Positions 1-8,525 of a DNA stretch of 40,536 nt are shown here, piece after piece. The notes under the pieces are model-generated. The model worked only from the letters and a program-made list of their open reading frames with translations. It was not told the DNA's origin and made no database searches. The translations under genes and the position numbers were made by a program. Origin of the DNA: Rhizobium sp. P38BS-XIX (GTDB lineage Bacteria; Pseudomonadota; Alphaproteobacteria; Rhizobiales; Rhizobiaceae); assembly GCF_012641435.1 (NCBI RefSeq), contig NZ_JABAIJ010000020.1, positions 1-40,536 on the forward strand. The letters run 5' to 3'. The stretch's first letter is position 1. The number at the start of each line of letters is the position of its first letter.

Positions 1-329
1 CGGAAAAGGTCGACGACTACACGGTCAAGAACAGTTCCGGCGATGCCATCACCATCGACGGCTTCAACGAGGACCAGTTCCGCGTCAGCCTGGGGGCCGA
101 GATCGCCCGCTCCTTCACGATGGAGAATGGCACGAAGCTGACGCCGAAGCTCGGGCTGACCGGCGGCTATTCCGGCATGGACGGCGCCGGCGCGTTCGCC
201 GCCATCACCGCCGGCGTCTCGCTGCAGACCCAGAACTTCTGGATGCTCGACACCAGCATCCTCTTCAACATCGAAGGCGATGGGCAGAAATCCGTCGGTG
301 CAAAAGTCGCCGCAGGAAAGAAGTTCTAG
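1..329 (+). CDS. Autotransporter/outer-membrane beta-barrel protein, C-terminal fragment (5' end outside window)
   Basis: The frame is open from the window edge (first full codon at base 3) to a TAG at 327-329, so only the last 108 residues are present. The protein has alternating polar/hydrophobic strands (VSLGAEIARSFTM, FAAITAGVSLQTQNFWM) and ends in Phe (AGKKF). A terminal aromatic residue is the usual BAM-recognition feature of outer-membrane barrels. This makes it the translocator end of an autotransporter-type protein; the passenger is not visible. It is 329 colinear bases matched, inverted, by 40065-40393, with 11 mismatches by hand count (six of them after base 300) and one amino-acid change (Gly to Ser four residues from the end). 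Sequence downstream of the two stops is unrelated, which points to paralogous genes rather than one block. Confidence 0.75.
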   Translation, partial: EKVDDYTVKNSSGDAITIDGFNEDQFRVSLGAEIARSFTMENGTKLTPKLGLTGGYSGMDGAGAFAAITAGVSLQTQNFWMLDTSILFNIEGDGQKSVGAKVAAGKKF

Positions 330-352
330 TCCAACCTGCCTCATGCTCAACA

Positions 353-379
353 AGGTCGCCGTGACAGCCGCGGCGACCT
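353..379. terminator. GC-rich hairpin after the beta-barrel gene
   Basis: A 9-bp perfect inverted repeat (AGGTCGCCG / CGGCGACCT) with a 9-base loop begins 23 bases after the stop of the beta-barrel gene. It also lies just beyond the end of the convergent receiver gene at 427. There is no U-tract on either strand, so intrinsic termination is only a guess; it may be a bidirectional transcript-end hairpin. Confidence 0.35.
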
Positions 380-426
380 GCTTATGCAGCTGCATCTACG
401 GTAATTCTGAGCCAACGGCCCTCATT

Positions 427-879
427 CTACCCAGTGACGAGAATGCGGATCGTAGAGATGACTTCGCTGACAACGTAGGGTTTGCTCATGAAGGGCGAGC
501 CTTCCGGGAGCTCGCAGTCTTCGGGCAGGCGATGTCCCGAGGTGACGATGATCTTGATGGGCGGCCAGCGATCTCGAACGAAGGCGGCAAGCAGCAATCC
601 ATCCATTGTGCCCGGCATGTCGACATCGGTGAAGAGCAATCGGATTTCCGGGTTTGCTTCGATGATCTCGATTGCTTCGGCGGCATTCCCTGCCTCGAAG
701 ACGGTGAAGCCCTCAAGTTCGAGCTCAGTGACCATCGACAGGCGCAGAAGAGGTTCATCTTCGACGACGAGCACGGAAACTTGGTCTTGAGGGTCGGCCA
801 GCTTGCTTCTCCATCGGCTTGGAGCTCCGGGACATCCGCGCGAGCTTTTGTACGGTAGGAGACATAACCATGTCTGCAT
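427..879 (-). CDS. Single-domain response regulator (CheY-like receiver)
   Basis: This is a receiver domain with no output domain. Acidic residues are at about 40-41 (VVEDE), the phospho-acceptor Asp is at about 85 (LLFTDVDMPG), Thr/Ser are at 113-114 and the conserved Lys at about 133 (MSKPY). Such proteins relay phosphate or titrate a kinase. Homology starts only around residue 34, and the preceding 30 residues (rich in Arg, Ser, Pro) do not look like receiver sequence. The true start is probably an in-frame GTG near 774 or a CTG near 801, giving about 115-125 residues. It lies 110 bases downstream of the NarL-type regulator on the same strand, so it probably belongs to the same signalling cluster as the hybrid kinase. 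The family call is firm; the start is uncertain. Confidence 0.8.
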   Translation of the reverse strand: MQTWLCLLPYKSSRGCPGAPSRWRSKLADPQDQVSVLVVEDEPLLRLSMVTELELEGFTVFEAGNAAEAIEIIEANPEIRLLFTDVDMPGTMDGLLLAAFVRDRWPPIKIIVTSGHRLPEDCELPEGSPFMSKPYVVSEVISTIRILVTG

Positions 880-989
880 GAGTTGGTTCCATGCGGCCGA
901 AGGGTTTGTTTGAAGTGGCTGCCATTTGAGATTGTTTTAGCCGGCGCTCATTCCTGGGGCCGCCGTCATTCGGCCGAGCCGTCGACTTT

Positions 990-1928
990 TCAGGCGTTGC
1001 TCTCTCGGTTTTCGTGAAAGGCAGCCGCTGCCATCACGGCGGCGGAAGAGCGATTTTCAACGCCGAGCTTGATATAGATCTGCTCAAGATGTTTGTTCAC
1101 GGTTCTCGCTGAAAGGCCGAGGATCTCGCCAATGTCCTTGTTCGCCTTTCCCTTGGCGATCCATAGCAGGACTTCGGATTCCCGCTGCGTGAGCTTGAAT
1201 CGCGAGCGAAGAAGCTCGTCGTCCGGCACCTGCTTCGTGGCGGTCAGACGAAACAGATATTCGTCGGCACCTATGGTGCCGAGGAAAGAAAGCTGCAGCG
1301 CGACTTCGCCCTTGATCTTGACGGCAAAGTTCGTGTCGTGAGGTGCGCCACCATTGTCTCGGGCGGATATAAAAGCGGCGATCGGCATCACCAGGCTGTT
1401 CAAGCCCTCGTCGGTTCCCGAGGCGGCGTTGACGAGGCGGGTCGCCTGCGGCGTCGACCATAAGACAGAGCCATTGCGGCGGACGGCCATCAAATGTCGT
1501 CCCGCGACGTCGAGCGCCACGCGGGAGCTCTGGGCAGAGCGGGCATTGCGCAGATGAACCCGGATGCGGGCGCGCAGTTCGTCGATGTTGATCGGTTTGG
1601 TCAGATAGTCGACACCGCCGGAATCCAGCGCGTTGACCACGTGTTCGGTCTCGGTCAGTCCAGTCATGAAGACGACCGGAATCTGGGCGATCGCGGCATT
1701 GGCCTTCAGCCTGCGGCAGGTCTCGAAGCCATCCATCGACGGCATGACGGCATCAAGCAGGATGAGATCGGGCGTAATACGCTCGACGATGCTGAGCGCT
1801 GCGGAACCCGAGGTTGCGATCAGCACGGAAAAACCGGATTGTTCGAGCGCATCCGTCAAGAAGCCAAGCGCTTCCGGTGAATCGTCCACCAGCAAGACTA
1901 TGTCGCGGGGCAGGGCCGTCTCACTCAC
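990..1928 (-). CDS. NarL/FixJ-type two-component response regulator (receiver + LuxR HTH)
   Basis: A 312-residue transcription factor. The N-terminal receiver has Asp15-Asp16, phospho-acceptor Asp59 (LILLDAVMP), Thr89 and Lys111 (YLTKP). A linker of about 120 residues follows, then a C-terminal LuxR-type helix-turn-helix at about 245-305 (LTQRESEVLLWIAKGKANK, SARTVNKHLEQIYIKLGV). The long linker is unusual for the family and may fold as a separate sensory segment. It starts with GTG at 1928, overlapping the last bases of the hybrid kinase gene by 8 nt. Translational coupling makes it the likely cognate regulator of that kinase. The adjacent urt operon and the palindrome at 5429-5444 are plausible targets (inference). 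Confidence 0.92.
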   Translation of the reverse strand: MSETALPRDIVLLVDDSPEALGFLTDALEQSGFSVLIATSGSAALSIVERITPDLILLDAVMPSMDGFETCRRLKANAAIAQIPVVFMTGLTETEHVVNALDSGGVDYLTKPINIDELRARIRVHLRNARSAQSSRVALDVAGRHLMAVRRNGSVLWSTPQATRLVNAASGTDEGLNSLVMPIAAFISARDNGGAPHDTNFAVKIKGEVALQLSFLGTIGADEYLFRLTATKQVPDDELLRSRFKLTQRESEVLLWIAKGKANKDIGEILGLSARTVNKHLEQIYIKLGVENRSSAAVMAAAAFHENRESNA

Positions 1929-4900
1929 TCTGGTCTACCTCTTCCATGTCGAAATTGCGCAGCGCCGCCAACAAGCCGCCGAGATCGAATGCCTGAACAT
2001 GAGCCCGCAAAGCATCGGTAAAGGGTCTGTTTTCCTCCAGCTTGGCAAGGTCAGCAAGTTTCGCCTCGATGCCTCTGATATAGCCGATTTCGGCAAGCCG
2101 CATCAGTTCGCGGACATGCGCTATACCCGGACTCTTCAGAAGCGGCGGAGGCTTCGGGACTATTGGCGCGGAGGCATCGGCATAGGCCCATTTCAGTCCG
2201 AGATGCAGCGCGAGCTTGTCGCGAAGCTGGCGGATATCGACTGGCTTGGAGATGGCGTCATTGTGGCTGTCATCGCTGTCGCTCGCCGCAGCGGCATCAC
2301 CGATATTGGCCGATAGCATCAGGATCGGCGCCGTCTGGCCATTTTCCCGAAGGCGCGAGACAAGCTGCCAGCCATTCATGCCGGGCATGGAGATATCGAC
2401 GAGAAAGAGATCCGGCTTGATACCCTCGATCAGCGTCAGGCAATCCGGGCCACCGGCCGCCGTGAGCACGATGAAATCGAGCGGCGACAGGATTTCCCGC
2501 ATCAGCTCGCGGTGATCCTCGTTGTCGTCGACGACGACGATGGTGCGTCGCGGTCCGTCATAGCCGGTAATGCGCTGCTCCTGCGCCGGCGGCTTCATCG
2601 GGCGGATCACCGCCGACAGCATCAGCCGCACGCGGAACGTCGAGCCTAAATCCTTTTCGCTCGTCACGGAAATCTCGCCGCCAAGCGTGTTCGTCAGCAG
2701 CCGGGTAATGGTCAGACCGAGGCCCAGTCCGGGCATTGGCCTGACGCTATCGGCCTCGCCGCGCTGGAAAGGTTCGTAGATGCGGGTCAGGTCCTTTTCA
2801 GCTATACCCCGGCCGGTATCCGAAACAGTGAAAGTCGCCACCTGATTGCGGTATCCGACCTCGAAGCGGACACTGCCTGCGTCCGTAAACTTGATGGCAT
2901 TGGACAACAGGTTGACGAGGATCTGGCGTAACCTTTTTTCGTCTGTGCGCACATAATCGGGCAGGGCAGTGGAACGTTCGTGCACGAACATCAGCCCCTT
3001 GGCCTGCGCCTGCGGATGAAACATGTCGACGATCTGGTCGAGGAAATCCTGGATGTTGATCTCGTTGGAATAGACCTGAAGACGGCCGGCCTCGATCTTC
3101 GAAATATCGAGTAGCCCGTCGATCAGGCCTGACAGATGCTCGGCGCTCCGGCGGATGACCTTCAAGGAGGACTGCCTGGGGGCAGGGATCGTCTCGTCCC
3201 GCTCCAGGATTTGCGCATAGCCGAGCACGGCATTGAGCGGGGTGCGCAATTCGTGGCTGAGGCCGACGACATAGCGGCTCTTGGCGCGGTTTGCGGCCTC
3301 AGCCGCCTCCTTGGCGCCTTGTAGGGCAGCATCCGTTTTCTTATGCGCAGCGATTTCCTTGAGAAGCAGCGTGTTCTGGCGAGAGGATTCCTCTTCCGCG
3401 ACCACGCGGCTGTCATGGGCAAGCACGTAGAACCAGCAGACGACGCCGGCGATTACCGCAAAGACGAAGAAGACGATCAGGATCGTGCGATTGACCACGA
3501 AAGCCGTTTCGGGCGAGGCGGCGCCGACCTGATGGGCGATCATGGCAAGGATCGCACCCATCGCGGTCAGCGCGACGGCAACGGCTATGCCATAGCGACC
3601 GAGGCGCGTGGCAAGTCTTGCGACGATGCTTTCCGGCAGCAGGGTCTTGGCGACGGTGGCGACCTGCGTGTTGAGCCGGGCTTTCGGCTTGCACATGTCG
3701 TGGCAACGGCTGTCGAGCGAACAGCAAAGCGAGCAGATCGGTGCTGCATAGGCTGGGCACCAGGCCATGTCCTCCGGCTCGAAAGGGTGCTCGCAGACCG
3801 AACAGGTGATCGTCGTCTGGTTCTTCCAGCTCTGACGTGGCTTGCGGGCGAGATAGTATTTGCCTTTCGTGGTCCAGGCGATGGCCGGCGAGGCAATAAG
3901 CGCAACGATCAGGGTCAGGTAAGGCGCGAGCGACGCTACGACCGAGCCGAAAGCGCCGAAATGCGCTGCAAGGGCGATGGTTGCCGAGAGAGCCATGGCG
4001 CCGAGGCCGACCGGATTGATGTCATAGAGATGTGCGCGCTTGAATTCGATGCCGGGCGGTGCAAGCCCCAGCGGCTTGTTGACGAAGAGATCGACCGAGA
4101 TCGTGCAAAGCCACGCCATGGCGATGATCGAGAAGATACCAAGAGTTTCTTCCAGGAGCCGATAAATGCCGAGCTCCATCAACAGGAGCGCGATGGCGAC
4201 GTTAAAGACGAGCCAGATCACGCGGCCGGGATGGCTGTGCGTCAGTCGCGAAAAAAAGTTGGACCAGGCGAGCGAGCCGGCATAGGCGTTCATGACGTTG
4301 ATCTTCAGCTGCGAGATCATCACGAAGGCGGCCATCAGGAGCAGGGCGGCGTTGTGCCAGGGGATCATGTAGCCGAAGGCTGTCAGGTACATCTGGGCGG
4401 GATCGGCAGCGCGATCGGCCGGCACGCCCGAAGTCAGGGTCAGGACAACAAGGAAAGAGCCGGCCAGAAGCTTTGGCGCACCGATGATCACCCATCCCGG
4501 TCCTGCAAGGAAGACGGCGACGCGATGGCGCCATTTGCGATGGCCGTCCGGCGGCAGGAAGCGCAGGAAATCGGCCTGTTCGCCGATCTGCGACATCAGT
4601 GCCAGGATCACGGCGGAGGCGGCGCCGAACTCCACCAGATCGAAGGGCGCTGCATTGCCTGAGGCGCTGGCAGGATGATGAATGCCTGCAAAGGCGCGCC
4701 ACAGATCGAACTTTCCCCAATCGGTAAAAGCGATGAAGACGAAAGGCAGGACGTTGAGCACGATCCAGAAAGGTTGCGTCAACAGCTGGAAGCGGCTGAT
4801 GAGGCGAACGCCATGCGTAACGAGCGGGATCACCATCACGGCGCTGACGATGTAGCCGATCCACACAGGTATGCCGAGCGTCAGTTCCAGCGCGCCGGAC

Positions 4901-5310
4901 ATGATCGAGGCTTCGATCGCAAACAGCATGAAGGTGAAGCTGGCATAGATCAGCGAGGTTATGGTCGAGCCAATGTAGCCGAAGCTCGCGCCGCGTGTCA
5001 GAAGATCGATGTCGACGCCATGGCGGATGGCATAGCGGCTGATCGGCAAGCCCACCGCCAACATGACGATGCTCGCAACGATGATGGCGTAGAAGGCATT
5101 GGTGGTGCCGTAGGAGAGCGTGATGGCGCCGCCGATGGCTTCCAGCGCCAGGAAAGAAATCGCGCCGATTGCCGTCTGCGAGATGCGCTGCGAGGAAAAT
5201 TGCCGCGCGCTCTTGGCGGTAAAACGCAGGGCGTAGTCTTCCAGCGTCTGGTTTGCGACCCAGCGATTGTACTCGCGTCTTACCGGAATGATGCGTTGCC
5301 GCGCAGCCAT
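1921..5310 (-). CDS. Hybrid sensor histidine kinase with NCS1 permease-like N-terminal domain
   Basis: An 1129-residue fusion. Residues about 30-480 form a polytopic membrane domain resembling NCS1 nucleobase/hydantoin permeases, with many hydrophobic segments (for example GAISFLALEAIGGAITLSYG). A cysteine-rich stretch follows at about 500-540 (CSVC, ICSLCC, RCHDMC), probably metal-binding. Two further membrane segments lie at about 570-640. The HisKA domain has its phospho-His near 686 (SHELRTPLN). The HATPase domain has its N-box near 800 (NLLSNAIKF), DTGRGI near 832 and GLGLGL near 862. A receiver has phospho-Asp near 970 (FLVDISMPG), and a helical tail of about 90 residues follows. Transporter-domain kinases are known (CbrA carries an SSS-type domain). 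Here the sensor sits divergent to urtABCDE and is coupled to a NarL-type regulator, suggesting it senses urea or a related nitrogen compound. The ligand is inferred. Confidence 0.93.
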   Translation of the reverse strand: MAARQRIIPVRREYNRWVANQTLEDYALRFTAKSARQFSSQRISQTAIGAISFLALEAIGGAITLSYGTTNAFYAIIVASIVMLAVGLPISRYAIRHGVDIDLLTRGASFGYIGSTITSLIYASFTFMLFAIEASIMSGALELTLGIPVWIGYIVSAVMVIPLVTHGVRLISRFQLLTQPFWIVLNVLPFVFIAFTDWGKFDLWRAFAGIHHPASASGNAAPFDLVEFGAASAVILALMSQIGEQADFLRFLPPDGHRKWRHRVAVFLAGPGWVIIGAPKLLAGSFLVVLTLTSGVPADRAADPAQMYLTAFGYMIPWHNAALLLMAAFVMISQLKINVMNAYAGSLAWSNFFSRLTHSHPGRVIWLVFNVAIALLLMELGIYRLLEETLGIFSIIAMAWLCTISVDLFVNKPLGLAPPGIEFKRAHLYDINPVGLGAMALSATIALAAHFGAFGSVVASLAPYLTLIVALIASPAIAWTTKGKYYLARKPRQSWKNQTTITCSVCEHPFEPEDMAWCPAYAAPICSLCCSLDSRCHDMCKPKARLNTQVATVAKTLLPESIVARLATRLGRYGIAVAVALTAMGAILAMIAHQVGAASPETAFVVNRTILIVFFVFAVIAGVVCWFYVLAHDSRVVAEEESSRQNTLLLKEIAAHKKTDAALQGAKEAAEAANRAKSRYVVGLSHELRTPLNAVLGYAQILERDETIPAPRQSSLKVIRRSAEHLSGLIDGLLDISKIEAGRLQVYSNEINIQDFLDQIVDMFHPQAQAKGLMFVHERSTALPDYVRTDEKRLRQILVNLLSNAIKFTDAGSVRFEVGYRNQVATFTVSDTGRGIAEKDLTRIYEPFQRGEADSVRPMPGLGLGLTITRLLTNTLGGEISVTSEKDLGSTFRVRLMLSAVIRPMKPPAQEQRITGYDGPRRTIVVVDDNEDHRELMREILSPLDFIVLTAAGGPDCLTLIEGIKPDLFLVDISMPGMNGWQLVSRLRENGQTAPILMLSANIGDAAAASDSDDSHNDAISKPVDIRQLRDKLALHLGLKWAYADASAPIVPKPPPLLKSPGIAHVRELMRLAEIGYIRGIEAKLADLAKLEENRPFTDALRAHVQAFDLGGLLAALRNFDMEEVDQSE

Positions 5311-5428
5311 GCTTACCCTTCAGCCGTCCCGCCGCAACTCTCCGGCAGTCCAGAGATGTCGTAACATGGATCGAGACGGTGCTTAAGGGCATGGGGGTGC
5401 CGAAAGCTGCAGATTTCGCCCCGGCGTC

Positions 5429-5444
5429 TACGTCATATTACGTA
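5429..5444. promoter_or_regulatory. Imperfect 16-bp palindrome in the kinase/urtA divergent promoter region
   Basis: TACGTCATATTACGTA is palindromic apart from one mismatched base pair (two positions). It sits roughly 115 bases from each start codon, between the divergent kinase and urtA genes. TAC...GTA symmetric sites are typical of NarL/FixJ-class regulators, and such a regulator is encoded two genes away. It is a candidate operator for autoregulation and urt control; binding is inferred. Confidence 0.45.
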
Positions 5445-5540
5445 TGTGGTTTCCCCAGGGGCTGCCGGATAGTCGCTGCAGGCAACGGCAAATTCCTGTT
5501 TACCGACCGTTGCAGCAGACAAAAAAGAGGGGAACTGTAG

Positions 5541-6830
5541 ATGAAATTTAAGACTCTCGTTTCAGGCGCGCTGCTCGGCGCCATCATGTCCACGACAGCA
5601 TTTCACGGCGCTTTCGCAGCCGACGACACCATCAAGGTCGGTGTGCTGCATTCGCTGTCCGGCACCATGGCGATTTCGGAAACGACGCTGAAGGATGCCA
5701 TGCTGATGCTCATCGACGAGCAGAACAAGAAGGGCGGCGTTCTCGGCAAGAAACTCGAGCCCGTCGTCGTCGATCCGGCTTCCGACTGGCCGCTTTTTGC
5801 AGAAAAGGCTCGTGAACTGATCCAGAAGGATAAGGTCGCCGCCGTGTTCGGTTGCTGGACCTCGGTGTCGCGCAAGTCCGTGCTGCCCGTCTTCAAGGAA
5901 CTGGATTCGATTCTCTTCTACCCGGTCCAGTTCGAGGGCGAGGAGTCCGAGCGCAATGTCTTCTACACGGGTGCTGCGCCAAACCAGCAGGCGATCCCGG
6001 CCGTCGACTATCTGATGAAGAACGAAGGCGTGCAGCGCTGGGTGCTTGAAGGCACCGACTATGTCTATCCGCGCACGACCAACAAGATCCTCGAAGCCTA
6101 CCTGAAGTCCAAGGGTGTCAAGGACGAAGACATCATCATCAACTACACGCCGTTCGGCTTCTCCGACTGGCAGACGGAAGTCTCCAAGATCAAGACGTTC
6201 GGTTCGGCCGGCAAGAAGACGGCAGTCGTCTCCACCATCAACGGCGACGCCAATGTTCCCTTCTATAAGGAACTTGGCAACCAGGGGGTCAAGGCGGAGG
6301 ACATTCCGGTCGTCGCTTTCTCGGTCGGCGAAGAGGAACTTGCCGGTGTCGATACCAAGCCGCTCGTCGGGCATCTTGCCGCCTGGAACTACTTCCAGTC
6401 CGTCGACACACCGGCCAACACCGCCTTCATCAAGGAATGGCACGCCTACACCAAGAACGACAAGCGTGTGACCAATGATCCGATGGAAGCCGCCTATATC
6501 GGCTTCAACATGTGGGTGAAGGCCGTCGAAAAGGCCGGCACTACCGATCCGGACAAGGTGATCGACGCTCTGGTTGGCGTCAGCGTTCCAAACCTCACCG
6601 GCGGCACCGCAACGATGATGCCGAACCACTACATCACCAAGCCGGTCCTGATCGGCGAAGTGCAGGAAAATGGCCAGTTCGACGTCGTCTCGCAGACCCC
6701 TTCGGTGGTCGGCAAGGAATGGTCCGACTACCTGCCCGACAGCAAGGATCTGATCTCGGATTGGCGCATGCCGATGAACTGCGGCAACTTCAACGTCACC
6801 ACCGGCAAGTGCGGCGGCAAGGGTTCCTGA
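5541..6830 (+). CDS. urtA: Urea ABC transporter substrate-binding protein UrtA
   Basis: A 429-residue periplasmic binding protein of the branched-chain-amino-acid/amide (HAAT) type. A Sec signal peptide covers about residues 1-27, with cleavage near AFA/ADD. UrtA-typical stretches include VGVLHSLSGTMAISE, FGCWTSVSRKSVLPV, FYPVQFEGEESE and the Cys pair near the C-terminus (MNCGNF, TGKCGG). It captures urea (or short amides) and delivers it to UrtBC. A strong Shine-Dalgarno (GAGGGG) lies 8 bases before the ATG. It is the first gene of urtABCDE, and a GC hairpin follows the stop, probably stabilising this message relative to the membrane genes. In this family nitrogen limitation is the usual inducer; no clear sigma-54 promoter was seen. 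Confidence 0.96.
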   Translation: MKFKTLVSGALLGAIMSTTAFHGAFAADDTIKVGVLHSLSGTMAISETTLKDAMLMLIDEQNKKGGVLGKKLEPVVVDPASDWPLFAEKARELIQKDKVAAVFGCWTSVSRKSVLPVFKELDSILFYPVQFEGEESERNVFYTGAAPNQQAIPAVDYLMKNEGVQRWVLEGTDYVYPRTTNKILEAYLKSKGVKDEDIIINYTPFGFSDWQTEVSKIKTFGSAGKKTAVVSTINGDANVPFYKELGNQGVKAEDIPVVAFSVGEEELAGVDTKPLVGHLAAWNYFQSVDTPANTAFIKEWHAYTKNDKRVTNDPMEAAYIGFNMWVKAVEKAGTTDPDKVIDALVGVSVPNLTGGTATMMPNHYITKPVLIGEVQENGQFDVVSQTPSVVGKEWSDYLPDSKDLISDWRMPMNCGNFNVTTGKCGGKGS

Positions 6831-6854
6831 TCTCCGCTGATTTCACAAGAGACC

Positions 6855-6882
6855 GCCGCGGGCAGGCTTTGCTGCCCGCGGC
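6855..6882 (+). promoter_or_regulatory. Perfect 11-bp hairpin between urtA and urtB
   Basis: GCCGCGGGCAG and CTGCCCGCGGC are perfectly complementary and flank a 6-base loop. They begin 24 bases after the urtA stop and end 17 bases before the urtB start. There is no U-tract. Such hairpins after binding-protein genes commonly act as mRNA-stability or partial attenuation elements, keeping binding protein in excess of permease. The function here is inferred. Confidence 0.6.
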
Positions 6883-6899
6883 ATCTTGAGGGGACAACA

Positions 6900-8525
6900 A
6901 TGCACGACAAACTCGTTTACCGCATGGCCACGGCGCTGGTCGCCGGCCTCTGCCTGCTGCTGACGCTGACCGCCACGAGCCTGCGCGCCCAGGAAGACGT
7001 CCACGGGCTCATCAACCAACTCGGTCAGGCCAACTTCCAGCAGGCAGGCGCCATCGTTCAGGATCTGGCGAAAACTGGCGATCCGAAGGTTGTATCGGCA
7101 TTGCAGGCTTTTTCGGACGGCGATCTCTACATGCGAAAATCCGACAGCCAGGTTTTCATCGCAAAATCCGCTGACGATATGATGAGCCTTACCGATCCGC
7201 TGACGGCTCAGGCTGCCGGCCAGGAAGCCAAGGACAATCTCAGCAAGATCAAGATCAACAATAATCTGCGCCGTGCCGTTCGCGCGGCTCTCGGCGGTTT
7301 GACGCTGATGAGCCCCGACCGCGCAACTCGCCTCGAGGCGGCTCAATCCATCCTGAAATCCCCGAGCGCGGATTCGCTAGAGGCCGTCGAGACGGCGCTC
7401 CAGAGCGAGAAGGATGCAGGAATTCGCGGCGTGCTGGAGCGCGCAAGAGCGGTCGCCGTGCTCGGCTCCGACAGACCGACAGAAGACAAGAGAGCGGCGA
7501 TCGAGACCATTCGGGTCGAAGGCGGCCGCGACGCCATCGGCATCCTCTCGTCGGTCACAGTCGACAACAGCCTCAAGCCCGATATTGCCGCCGCCATCGC
7601 CAGCATTAAGGATCAACTGACGATCTGGGATGCGGTGCAGAATGTCTGGTACGGCCTCTCGCTCGGCTCGGTGCTGTTGCTGGCCGCCATCGGTCTTGCC
7701 ATCACCTTCGGCGTCATGGGCATCATCAACATGGCGCATGGCGAGATGGTGATGCTCGGCGCCTATTCGACTTTCGTCGTTCAAAGCATCATCCGGACGT
7801 CCTATCCCGCGCTCTTCGATTGGTCGCTGGCGATCGCGCTCCCGGTTGCCTTCATCGTCACCGGTGCCGTCGGTCTCGTCATCGAGCGTGGCGTGATCCG
7901 CTTCCTTTATGGCAGACCCTTGGAAACGTTGCTGGCCACCTGGGGCATATCCCTGATCCTGCAACAGGCTGTGCGCTCGATCTTCGGGCCGACCAATCAG
8001 GAAGTCGGCAACCCCTCGTGGATGTCCGGATCCTTCGACTTCGGCTATCTCTCCATCACCTGGAACCGGCTCTGGATCATTGTCTTTTCGCTCGGCGTGT
8101 TCGTCGCGCTGCTGCTCCTCCTCAAGCGTTCGGCCTTCGGTCTGCAAATGCGCGCGGTGACGCAGAACCGGCGCATGGCGTCGTCCATGGGCATTCGCAC
8201 ATCCTGGGTCGACGCCTTCACCTTTGCGCTGGGGTCGGGCATCGCCGGCATGGCGGGCGTAGCGCTTTCGCAGATCGACAATGTCTCTCCAAATCTCGGC
8301 CAGGGCTACATCATCGACAGCTTCATGGTGGTCGTCTTCGGCGGTGTCGGCAATCTCTGGGGGACGCTCGTGGGAGCCTTCTCGCTCGGTATCCTCAACA
8401 AATTCCTTGAGCCCTATGCGGGAGCCGTCCTCGGCAAGATCCTGGTGCTCGTTCTCATCATTCTCTTCATTCAGAAACGTCCGCGCGGCCTGTTCGCGCT
8501 CAAGGGAAGGGCGGTGGAAGCATGA
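6900..8525 (+). CDS. urtB: Urea ABC transporter permease UrtB
   Basis: 541 residues. It has a signal-like N-terminus (ALVAGLCLLLTLTATSLRA), then a soluble region of about 200 residues with HEAT-like helices that is characteristic of UrtB but absent from LivH. The LivH-type inner-membrane permease begins at about residue 245 (GLSLGSVLLLAAIGLAITFGV) and includes GIINMAHGEMVMLGAY and the cytoplasmic coupling region around RAVTQNRRMASSMGIRTSWV. It forms the translocation pore with UrtC. The Shine-Dalgarno is GAGGGG. The stop overlaps the urtC start as ATGA (8522-8525), so the two subunits are translationally coupled. Confidence 0.95.
   Translation: MHDKLVYRMATALVAGLCLLLTLTATSLRAQEDVHGLINQLGQANFQQAGAIVQDLAKTGDPKVVSALQAFSDGDLYMRKSDSQVFIAKSADDMMSLTDPLTAQAAGQEAKDNLSKIKINNNLRRAVRAALGGLTLMSPDRATRLEAAQSILKSPSADSLEAVETALQSEKDAGIRGVLERARAVAVLGSDRPTEDKRAAIETIRVEGGRDAIGILSSVTVDNSLKPDIAAAIASIKDQLTIWDAVQNVWYGLSLGSVLLLAAIGLAITFGVMGIINMAHGEMVMLGAYSTFVVQSIIRTSYPALFDWSLAIALPVAFIVTGAVGLVIERGVIRFLYGRPLETLLATWGISLILQQAVRSIFGPTNQEVGNPSWMSGSFDFGYLSITWNRLWIIVFSLGVFVALLLLLKRSAFGLQMRAVTQNRRMASSMGIRTSWVDAFTFALGSGIAGMAGVALSQIDNVSPNLGQGYIIDSFMVVVFGGVGNLWGTLVGAFSLGILNKFLEPYAGAVLGKILVLVLIILFIQKRPRGLFALKGRAVEA

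Noticed and set aside
3343..4662. A 439-codon plus-strand open frame inside the hybrid kinase
   Set aside because: It is antisense to a clear kinase/permease gene. The translation is rich in Arg, Asp, Gly and His with no domain, as expected from GC-rich codon shadowing.
5311..5540. Sigma-54 (-24/-12) promoter for urtA
   Set aside because: No GG-N10-GC element with the right spacing was found on either strand.
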